Shown one piece after another: positions 55,511-64,000 of a stretch of DNA of 64,000 nt. How positions within the stretch are numbered: the first letter of the stretch is position 1; each line of letters begins with the position of its first letter. Source of the stretch: Nitrospirota bacterium (lineage in GTDB: Bacteria > Nitrospirota > Thermodesulfovibrionia > Thermodesulfovibrionales > SM23-35). The position numbers and the translations under genes are program-made. Location: assembly GCA_040754395.1 (NCBI GenBank), contig JBFMCL010000014.1:1-64000 (forward strand). Reading direction: 5' to 3'. A model generated the notes under the pieces. That model did no database searches, was not told the origin of the DNA, and was given only the letters and a program-made list of their open reading frames with translations.

Positions 55511-56497
55511 CTAATACAAGCCGATAGCTTCCCGCACTATCCGCATCGTCTCTGCAGCAGCTTTTCCTGCCTTTTCAGTTCCCCTGTGCACCACATCCAA
55601 CAGTCTGTCAGGAGTATTCAAGAGTTCATCCCGTTTTGCCCAGATCGGCTCCATGACTCTGAAAACATTTTTGATCAGGATTTTCTTGCAATCAATACAG
55701 CCGATGCCTGCGGTTCTGCATCCGGAGGCAACTTCCTCACACTCTTCGAGGGATGAAAACACCTTATGAAGCTGATAAACCGGAGACAGGTCAGGATTTC
55801 CCGGGTCCGTCTTTTTTACCCGTGCGGGATCGGTGACCATCGTCCTTATCTTCTGTTCAACTTCTTTCGGGCTGTCAGAGAGATAGATCGCATTGTCATA
55901 GCTTTTCGACATCTTCCGTCCATCGGTTCCCGGGACCTTCGGAAACTCGGTGAGCAGGGCTTCTGGTTCAGGAAAGATTTCTTTGTAAAGATTATTGAAA
56001 CGCCGCGCGATTTCACGGCTAATCTCCAGATGGGGTACCTGGTCAATGCCGACAGGGACGTACTTTGCCCTGTATATGATGATATCCGCCGTCTGGAGGA
56101 GAGGGTATCCCAGGAATCCGTAGGTCGAAAGATCTTTATCTTTCAGTTCCTGCTGCTTCTCCTTATAGGTAGGTACCCTCTCAAGCCAGCCGACAGGGGT
56201 GATCATTGAGAGAAGCAGATGAAGCTCTGCATGTTCAAGAACTCTCGACTGAATGAATATCGTGCATTTGTCAGGGTCCAGGCCGACCGCCAGAAAATTT
56301 ACGAGCAGATCTTTTGTAGACTCTTTTATGGAAGACGGATCTGCATATCCGGTAGTAAGGGAATGCCAGTCTGCGACGAAATAATAACAGTCATACTGCT
56401 CCTGCAGTTTCACCCAATTGCTCAATGCTCCGACGAGATTTCCCAGGTGCACTCTGCCGCTGGATTGCATCCCGCTCAAAACCCGGTACTTCTTCAT
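55511..56497 (-). CDS. trpS: tryptophan-tRNA ligase
   Basis: A 328-residue class I tRNA synthetase charging tRNA-Trp. The HIGH-like element is SSGRVHLGNLVGAL near residue 13, and the KMSKS loop is GRKMSKSYDNAIYL. The tryptophan pocket is seen in FLGYPLLQTADIIIY with VPVGIDQVPHLE. A C-terminal-side cysteine group (CRTAGIGCIDCKK) is present, as in many bacterial forms. AGGTGG precedes ATG 56497. It follows a site-2 protease homologue by 34 bases and they may be co-transcribed. Confidence 0.95.
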   Translation of the reverse strand: MKKYRVLSGMQSSGRVHLGNLVGALSNWVKLQEQYDCYYFVADWHSLTTGYADPSSIKESTKDLLVNFLAVGLDPDKCTIFIQSRVLEHAELHLLLSMITPVGWLERVPTYKEKQQELKDKDLSTYGFLGYPLLQTADIIIYRAKYVPVGIDQVPHLEISREIARRFNNLYKEIFPEPEALLTEFPKVPGTDGRKMSKSYDNAIYLSDSPKEVEQKIRTMVTDPARVKKTDPGNPDLSPVYQLHKVFSSLEECEEVASGCRTAGIGCIDCKKILIKNVFRVMEPIWAKRDELLNTPDRLLDVVHRGTEKAGKAAAETMRIVREAIGLY

Positions 56498-56530
56498 TCA
56501 CCACCTCGCGAAAATAGGATATGCTGCGCT

Positions 56531-57199
56531 TTAGAACAACTGTAACAACCGCAGGAAAAGATTTACCAGCGGTAAGACGAAATAGTTTGTCAGTCCTGTC
56601 ATGATCATAAAAATGACAATGATAAATCCGAAAGGCTCGATCTTGCTGAATGAAACAGCCTGTTTATACGGCAAAAACCCTATGAGCACGCGGCCACCAT
56701 CCAGAGGAGGGATAGGAATCATGTTGAAGGCAGCAAGTACCACATTAATTATTATGCTCGACCGGAAAATCATTATTAAAGGAGTCATGACGCTTGAACT
56801 GATGGCATCGGGCAGAATCAATGACATAGGAGCTAATATGAGCTTGAGAACAAACAGGCTTGCAATCGCCAGAAGGATATTGGTAACAGGACCTGCAGCT
56901 GCCGAAATCGCCATATCCCTCTTGGGATTCCTGAAATTCATCGGATTTATGGGGACGGGTTTTGCATATCCGAACACGAACTGACCATTGGTGAATATGA
57001 TAAGCATCAAAGGCATCAGCACAGTGCCGATAGGATCGATATGTGCAAGGGGATTCAAGGTAAGCCTGCCCATCATCTTGGCGGTGGGATCTCCCAATTT
57101 GTTTGCCACGAATCCGTGCGAAAGCTCATGAAACACAATCGCTATCAGGATAGGAAATGCTGATATGATTATATGCCGCGCAATCTCTGAAAACTCCAC
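56531..57199 (-). CDS. site-2 protease (M50) family membrane metalloprotease
   Basis: A 222-residue polytopic protein of the M50 family, Rv-type without PDZ domain. The zinc site is IVFHELSHGFVANKLGDPTA, with the HExxH glutamate, and the third ligand motif is NMIPIPPLDGGRVLIG. The start is uncertain: GTG 57199 follows AAAGGG and gives a usual length; longer readings from 57265 exist. Such short S2P homologues are common next to trpS and scpA/B in firmicutes and other phyla. The substrate is unknown. Confidence 0.85.
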   Translation of the reverse strand: MEFSEIARHIIISAFPILIAIVFHELSHGFVANKLGDPTAKMMGRLTLNPLAHIDPIGTVLMPLMLIIFTNGQFVFGYAKPVPINPMNFRNPKRDMAISAAAGPVTNILLAIASLFVLKLILAPMSLILPDAISSSVMTPLIMIFRSSIIINVVLAAFNMIPIPPLDGGRVLIGFLPYKQAVSFSKIEPFGFIIVIFMIMTGLTNYFVLPLVNLFLRLLQLF

Positions 57200-57471
57200 G
57201 CTATTTGCCCTTTCTAGAGAGATTTGCCCTCTCCCTTGCTGCGAGTAACGCATGTATATGAGCAAGAGAAGGGAATCAGTCCTGGTCTTCTCTCTTCGTA
57301 TTGTACCTCAATTCCCTTTCAATTTTCGCCTCAGTCCTTATCGGGTGACGCAGCCTGAGAATGATAAAGGGGCACCGGGGACTTGCATTGTATTGTCCTT
57401 TGGTATGCTGCGGACGAACCAAAACACAGAGGCAAATTCCAGATAGAAACTATACTTTGTATGAAAAACTA

Positions 57472-57501
57472 TTGTCAAGATATGTATAAGCAGTATATAA
57501 T
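57472..57501 (+). promoter_or_regulatory. promoter of the Kdo cluster (kdsB)
   Basis: TTGTCA (57472-57477), an 18-base spacer and TATAAT (57496-57501). The ATG at 57515 is 13 bases on, so the leader is only about seven bases long. Confidence 0.7.
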
Positions 57502-57514
57502 GATATCGTACAGC

Positions 57515-59940
<2,426 letters not shown>

Positions 59941-60780
59941 GTGGCAATGGACGGAATACCCGTCTCCGATGCCATACTCGGCGGCGATAACAATCCCCTG
60001 TTTATTATTGCTGGCCCGTGTGTGATCGAGAATGAAGATGTAGTATTTCACTCTGCGGAGATGCTCCGCGAAATGTGTGCCCGTGAAGGTCTTCCCCTGT
60101 TGTTCAAGAGTTCCTATGACAAGGCAAACCGGACATCTGTGTCTTCATTCAGGGGGCCGGGAATAGAAAAGGGATTAAGAATCCTTATGGATGTGAAAAG
60201 CAGATTTCATATCCCTGTCATCGCAGATGTCCATTCTGTCGAAGAAGTCAGGCCGGCTGCGGAAGTGCTGGATATGATCCAGATACCCGCTCTCCTGTGC
60301 AGGCAGACAGACCTTATTCTGGCGGCAGCGAATTCCGGAAAACCGGTCAATATCAAAAAGGGACAGTTTATTGCCCCCTGGGATGTACGGAACATCATCG
60401 ACAAATTTGTCTCAACAGGGAACAGGAATCTCTTTATCACAGAAAGAGGGACATCTTTTGGATACAATAATCTTGTGGTAGATTTCAGAGGGATTCCGAT
60501 CATACGGTCATTCGGATTCCCTGTTATCTTCGACGTTACCCACAGTCTTCAGCTTCCCGGAGGAAAAGGAACGTCATCCGGAGGGCAGAGGGAATTCGCA
60601 GAACCCCTCGCAAGGGCAGCAGTTGCAACCGGTGTGGACGGACTGTTTATGGAAGTGCATCCTGACCCGGAAAAGGCGTTGTGCGACGGGCCGAATATGA
60701 TAAGGCTTTCAGAACTTCAGACATTGCTGAAAACTGTCAAAGCCATCGACAGTCTGGTGAAAAAACGGTCAGTTAATTGA
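59941..60780 (+). CDS. kdsA: 3-deoxy-8-phosphooctulonate synthase (metal-dependent type)
   Basis: A 279-residue Kdo-8-phosphate synthase, condensing arabinose-5-phosphate with phosphoenolpyruvate. The PEP site KSSYDKANRTS and RGTSFGYNNLVVDFRGI are present. The residue at the metal site is Cys27 in FIIAGPCVIEN (numbered from the GTG), which marks the metal-dependent class, in contrast to the Asn of the Escherichia coli enzyme. GTG 59941 follows directly on the pyrG stop; ATG 59947 is the alternative. A 65-base gap precedes kdsD, which has its own -10 box. Confidence 0.95.
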   Translation: MAMDGIPVSDAILGGDNNPLFIIAGPCVIENEDVVFHSAEMLREMCAREGLPLLFKSSYDKANRTSVSSFRGPGIEKGLRILMDVKSRFHIPVIADVHSVEEVRPAAEVLDMIQIPALLCRQTDLILAAANSGKPVNIKKGQFIAPWDVRNIIDKFVSTGNRNLFITERGTSFGYNNLVVDFRGIPIIRSFGFPVIFDVTHSLQLPGGKGTSSGGQREFAEPLARAAVATGVDGLFMEVHPDPEKALCDGPNMIRLSELQTLLKTVKAIDSLVKKRSVN

Positions 60781-60833
60781 ACCAATATTCCATTCCCTGA
60801 AAACGAAAATCTGTTATGATATCCGGGTTGTGC

Positions 60834-60839
60834 TAACAT
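60834..60839 (+). promoter_or_regulatory. -10 box of kdsD
   Basis: TAACAT ends six bases before ATG 60846, with no ribosome site and a poor -35 region. A leaderless transcript is possible. Confidence 0.45.
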
Positions 60840-60845
60840 ACTGCT

Positions 60846-61859
60846 ATGGTCAGAAGAAAACTAGAAAACCGCCGGAAAAAGACACAATCAGAGGATAATA
60901 TCATACATGTTGCCAGACAGGTCCTCGAGACAGAGGCCGCCGCAGTCCGTTCTCTTGCAAAGCGCCTGAACAGCAGTTTTGAAAAAACTGTTGATCTGGT
61001 GTTCTCCTGCAGGGGAAGAGTAGTCGTATCAGGCATGGGCAAGTCTGGACTGGTCGGAAAGAAAATAGCCGCAACCCTCGCTTCCACCGGCACGCCGGCA
61101 TTTTTTCTCCATCCTGCCGAGGCAAGCCATGGTGACCTTGGAATGGTAACCGAACGGGATATCGTTATCGCCATTTCGAACAGCGGGGAGACCGCGGAAC
61201 TTGTCGGACTGATACCCTTTTTGAAAAGATACCGTGTAAAGCTGATTTCTATGACCGGAAAGCCAAACTCAACCCTTGCGAAGTCTTCAGATGTAATGCT
61301 TGACATATCGGTGCAGGAAGAAGCCTGTCCCATGGGCATTATTCCTACCGCTTCGACAACCGCAACCCTCGCAATGGGAGATGCGCTTGCTGTGGCATTG
61401 CTTACAAAGAGGGGATTAAACGAACAGGATTTTGCCCTCCTGCATCCCGGCGGGAGTATCGGGAAAAAATTTTTTATTAAGGTCGAAGACCTCATGCACA
61501 GTGGTGAGGGTCTTCCTGTTGTCACTCTCGAAACGCCTGTTTCAAAGGCATTGATTGAGATATCCTCAAAAAGGCTCGGCCATGCCGTTGTGATAGACAG
61601 AGACAACAGATTAAGCGGAGTGATCACCGATGGGGACATACGGAGGGGCCTGGAGAAATGGGAGGGGCGGATTTTCAAGATGAAGGTGAAAAAAGTTATG
61701 ACAGAAAATCCCAAGACCATATCCAGGGAAGAGCTTGCAGCAAGGGCGTTATCGGTCATGGAGAGCTGCTCCATCACCGCCCTGATCGTGCCGGATGAAA
61801 ATGGCAGGCCTGTTGGAATTATCCACCTGCATGACATCCTGAGGCAGGGAATCGTCTGA
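60846..61859 (+). CDS. kdsD: arabinose-5-phosphate isomerase (KdsD/KpsF)
   Basis: A 337-residue isomerase turning ribulose-5-phosphate into arabinose-5-phosphate, the entry to Kdo. The SIS sugar-phosphate domain holds GMGKSGLVGKKIAATLASTG, HPAEASHGDLGMV and SNSGETAEL. Two CBS domains follow (ending LSGVITDGDIRRGLEKW and PVGIIHLHDILRQGIV). The ATG at 60846 is favoured by position. kdsC, which would dephosphorylate Kdo-8-phosphate, is not next to it. Confidence 0.94.
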   Translation: MVRRKLENRRKKTQSEDNIIHVARQVLETEAAAVRSLAKRLNSSFEKTVDLVFSCRGRVVVSGMGKSGLVGKKIAATLASTGTPAFFLHPAEASHGDLGMVTERDIVIAISNSGETAELVGLIPFLKRYRVKLISMTGKPNSTLAKSSDVMLDISVQEEACPMGIIPTASTTATLAMGDALAVALLTKRGLNEQDFALLHPGGSIGKKFFIKVEDLMHSGEGLPVVTLETPVSKALIEISSKRLGHAVVIDRDNRLSGVITDGDIRRGLEKWEGRIFKMKVKKVMTENPKTISREELAARALSVMESCSITALIVPDENGRPVGIIHLHDILRQGIV

Positions 61860-61965
61860 TAATGTGCTCCATTGTATTTCTTTTCCCTCTCTCCTGTAAG
61901 GGTAAGGCAGCTCCCGGAGATATATTCCGGGATTCATGATATTTCCGGGCACGTTCTTCAATTAG

Positions 61966-61994
61966 AAAGGCATTCCCGATGGAAAGCCTTTTTT
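61966..61994 (+). terminator. terminator after the Kdo cluster
   Basis: AAAGGC and TCC arms pair with GGA and GCCTTT, leaving a small internal loop, followed by a run of T. It lies 107 bases after the kdsD stop. Confidence 0.75.
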
Positions 61995-62020
61995 CAGTAA
62001 TAGCTGGATAGATAATAAAT

Positions 62021-62100
62021 TTATTTTTTGGCGGGGATAGCGTCCTTTACAGCCATTGCAGCCCTGAACTTCACGACCGTGCAGGAGCAAGCCGCTCTCC
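62021..62100 (-). pseudogene. possible C-terminal remnant of an HU-like DNA-binding protein
   Basis: On the minus strand a short frame ends VVKFRAAMAVKDAIPAKK before TAA (62021-62023). VVKFR followed by a short helix and a lysine-rich end resembles the C-terminus of HU/IHF proteins. The upstream sequence does not continue the fold. The rest of the 330-base gap (61860-62190) holds the terminator and the promoter of the response regulator. Confidence 0.3.
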
Positions 62101-62151
62101 TTGCTCTGCATGATGAAGATATCTGATATTTTCCTTCTCTGACACAATTCA

Positions 62152-62180
62152 TTGACAATCAACCTGGGAAATAATAAGCT
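62152..62180 (+). promoter_or_regulatory. promoter of the response regulator gene
   Basis: A perfect TTGACA (62152-62157), a 17-base spacer and TAAGCT (62175-62180). The ATG at 62191 is 10 bases on, and no ribosome site precedes it. Confidence 0.5.
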
Positions 62181-62190
62181 TTTGTTAGCT

Positions 62191-63216
62191 ATGGAAGACA
62201 GTACCAATAAACAATATAAGGTGTTGGTGGTTGATGATGAAGATACAATAAGGAAAAGTCTTAGCGGTTTACTTGAGGATCAAGGCTATGATGTGATAAC
62301 TGCCGGGAACGGCTCGGAATGCCTGCAAATCATGTCTGTGCAACATTTTGACCTTGTTATTCTTGATATCGTTATGCCGGAGAGGAACGGGATAGACATC
62401 CTGCAGGAAATCAGGAAGAAATACAAGGATACCGAAATAATCGTAATTACCGGATATGCAGACAAAACGAAGGCTATAACCACCTTCCGAATGGGTGTAC
62501 ATGACTTTATTGAGAAGCCTTTTGAGTCAAAATTAATACTGAATACCATTGCCAACTGTTTGAATCAACTCTCCTTACGAAAAGAGATTGCAAGTAAAAC
62601 ACAGGAACTTGGGGAATCCGAGAAACGCTATCGTCTCCTTGCCGAAAACGTAGCAGATGTCATATGGACTATGAATATCAATAGTCTGCGACTTACTTAC
62701 GTAAGCCCCTCTGTAACGCGTCTTCGCGGTTATAGCGTTGAGGAAGTAATGACCCAGACGTTGGAAGAAATTTTGACTCCTGCCTCTTTAGCTGTTGCCC
62801 TGAAAACCCTTGAGGAAGAGATGGCTATCGAAAAAATAGAACATAAGGATATGTTCCGAACGCGGACACTGGAAATCGAGTGTAAATGCAAAGATGGCTC
62901 CACAGTCTGGACCGAGGATAAAATGATATTCCTGCGCGGAGATGATTGCTGGCCTGTTGAGATTCTTGGAGTCTCGCGTGATATCACAAAACGCAAACAG
63001 GTGGAACAGCTACTTCGCAGACTCAGCACACGCGAAAGGAAAATTCTGCAACTCGTTATTGAGGGGATGACGAGTGCAGAAATTGCAGAAATTCTTTCCC
63101 TCTCATCCAAAACAGTCGAAACGTACCGCAGCCGTCTGATGGTGAAATTGGGTGTCAGAAATCTTCAGGGTCTTATCAAATTTGCCATCCAGCACAGTTT
63201 GACTCCTCTCGAATAA
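62191..63216 (+). CDS. response regulator with REC, PAS and LuxR-type HTH domains
   Basis: A 341-residue three-domain regulator. The receiver domain (about 8-125) has acidic residues Asp16 and Asp17, the phosphoacceptor Asp59 (LVILDIVMP), Thr87 and Lys109 (FIEKP). A short coiled coil leads to a PAS domain at about 140-265 (RYRLLAENVADVIW, then VEILGVSRDITKRK). The LuxR/GerE-type helix-turn-helix occupies the last 65 residues (LSTRERKILQLVIEGMTSAE, then KTVETYRSRLMVKLGV). A PAS domain between receiver and output is unusual and implies two inputs. The ATG at 62191 was chosen. The cognate kinase is not in view. An H-NOX sensor gene lies 174 bases downstream. Confidence 0.88.
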   Translation: MEDSTNKQYKVLVVDDEDTIRKSLSGLLEDQGYDVITAGNGSECLQIMSVQHFDLVILDIVMPERNGIDILQEIRKKYKDTEIIVITGYADKTKAITTFRMGVHDFIEKPFESKLILNTIANCLNQLSLRKEIASKTQELGESEKRYRLLAENVADVIWTMNINSLRLTYVSPSVTRLRGYSVEEVMTQTLEEILTPASLAVALKTLEEEMAIEKIEHKDMFRTRTLEIECKCKDGSTVWTEDKMIFLRGDDCWPVEILGVSRDITKRKQVEQLLRRLSTRERKILQLVIEGMTSAEIAEILSLSSKTVETYRSRLMVKLGVRNLQGLIKFAIQHSLTPLE

Positions 63217-63390
63217 CATAGACTGTCAAACTTTCCTGACAGACAAAAGGCATGATTTTCTTCATAATAGGCATAAACACTGTTTCAAGAGGAATTCTGT
63301 CGAATTAGGCTTATTTAATGAACGAAATAAACGGTCATCGTTTCGCTCAATGGCTCAACAGCTAATCTGCAAAACACGGGAGGGGAATAA

Positions 63391-63915
63391 ATGAAAGGTG
63401 TAATTGTTAAATGTTTAGGAGATTTGGTAAGAGAAAAGTTCGGAAGAGATAAATGGGAAGATGCCCTTGAAAGATCTGGGATTGAAAAAAACACTATTTT
63501 CTTGGCAACGGAAGATATTGAAGACGTTCAAATACTGAAGATCGTTGATTCCGTGTGCAAAGTTCTGAACATTTCGCTTGTTCAGGCTGCTGATGCTTTT
63601 GGAGATTACTGGGTCAATGCTTTTGCGCCAAGGATTTATGCACCGTATTACAGAGGGGTAAATTCAGCAAAGGAGTTTCTTTTAAATATGGATAAAGTTC
63701 ATATAATTACAACAAAAACCATTAACAATGCCCGCCCGCCAAGATTTGACTATGAGTGGAAAGACGACAAAACCCTCATTATCAAATATATATCCAAGAG
63801 GAGATTAATTGATTTCATGGTTGGTTTGGTAAAAGGGGTTGGAAAATATTATAGGGAGGATTTAATAGTAACAAAGCTGGGGCTGGACAAGGTAAAGGTT
63901 GTTTTCCCTGAGTAA
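63391..63915 (+). CDS. H-NOX (HNOB) haem-binding gas sensor
   Basis: A 174-residue stand-alone H-NOX domain, binding NO or O2 through haem b. His104 (MDKVHIITTK) is at the position of the proximal ligand, and the haem-propionate motif YxSxR is present as Y133-I-S135-K-R137. The N-terminal MKGVIVKCLGDLV and the conserved NxxxPP-like NNARPPRFDY also fit. GGGAGGGG gives a strong ribosome site. Free-standing H-NOX proteins normally signal through a partner kinase, cyclase or chemoreceptor encoded next door; the gene beginning at 63926 is the natural candidate. The region is more AT-rich than the rest of the window, which may reflect transfer. Confidence 0.9.
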   Translation: MKGVIVKCLGDLVREKFGRDKWEDALERSGIEKNTIFLATEDIEDVQILKIVDSVCKVLNISLVQAADAFGDYWVNAFAPRIYAPYYRGVNSAKEFLLNMDKVHIITTKTINNARPPRFDYEWKDDKTLIIKYISKRRLIDFMVGLVKGVGKYYREDLIVTKLGLDKVKVVFPE

Positions 63916-63925
63916 AAATGCCGCA

Positions 63926-64000
63926 ATGTCCAGTATGGCACAAAAAACTAAAGCAGAAGAGAGAACAGTTATGAATTATTCAATACCGATTAGGGAAGTA
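63926..64000 (+). CDS. start of an unidentified gene downstream of H-NOX, cut by window edge
   Basis: An open frame begins at ATG 63926 (or ATG 63935 or 63971) and stays open to the window end, encoding MAQKTKAEERTV and then MNYSIPIREV. It begins 10-55 bases after the H-NOX stop in the same direction, so it is probably co-transcribed. Too little remains to identify it. By family precedent it would be the signalling partner of H-NOX. Confidence 0.4.
   Translation, partial: MSSMAQKTKAEERTVMNYSIPIREV

Overview
The window reads as a chromosome segment of a Gram-negative, menaquinone-using bacterium. It carries genes for Kdo and CMP-Kdo (outer-membrane lipopolysaccharide), a futalosine-type menaquinone operon, YceI and DUF3300 envelope proteins, a lipoprotein-type acetolactate decarboxylase, and a CcdA-type thiol transporter. 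The mix fits Nitrospirota or a related deltaproteobacterial lineage. That placement is inference; no rRNA gene is present to test it.

Layout. 1-700: the tail of a transposase and a frameshifted DUF1622 pseudogene. 701-5630: envelope and accessory genes (DUF2950, DUF3300, a small zinc-ribbon protein, acetolactate decarboxylase, YceI, an orphan HsdR_N-type nuclease domain). 5630-9580: two perfect parS palindromes, a MITE-like repeat and smc. 9695-15670: an FAD-linked hydroxyacid dehydrogenase and the large subunit of glutamate synthase. 15928-21483: a TVP38 membrane protein, a mercuric-reductase-like flavoprotein, DUF3047 and a GH15-DUF547 fusion. 21671-24005: a methyltransferase, a TauE/SafE transporter with two operator-like palindromes, and a sugar-isomerase-like TIM barrel.

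24219-32538 is a tightly packed operon tetR-ubiD-mqnP-ubiX-mqnE-mqnA-mqnC-MTAP-like-menG. It encodes most of the aminofutalosine route to menaquinone, under a TetR regulator with its own operator. mqnD and a classical MqnB/MTAN nucleosidase are absent; the MTAP-like gene occupies the nucleosidase slot. 32550-32822 is a second, larger MITE-like element sharing a 29-bp end with the first.

32841-39406 holds an MshEN-like protein, a TPR protein, two peptide-transporter ATPases, a cfa gene with its catalytic core deleted, pyrE and the two cognate-looking permeases on the opposite strand. 39542-42331 is a uvrA-family gene. 42378-50523 is the pyrimidine operon (PyrR-type attenuator, pyrR, pyrB, pyrC, carA, a flavin-reductase-like gene, carB). 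50711-53216 encodes metK and ahcY, half of the activated-methyl cycle. 53297-57199 holds MOSC, MogA, CcdA, TrpS and a site-2 protease homologue. 57515-61859 is a Kdo supply cluster (kdsB-pyrG-kdsA-kdsD), where CTP synthase sits beside the enzyme that consumes CTP. The right edge has a REC-PAS-HTH response regulator, an H-NOX haem gas sensor and the start of another gene, and looks more AT-rich than the rest.

A recurring feature is sigma70-like promoters whose -10 box lies only 6-10 bases before an ATG that lacks a Shine-Dalgarno sequence. This suggests many leaderless mRNAs. Function calls rest on motifs and protein resemblance read by eye; no database search was run.
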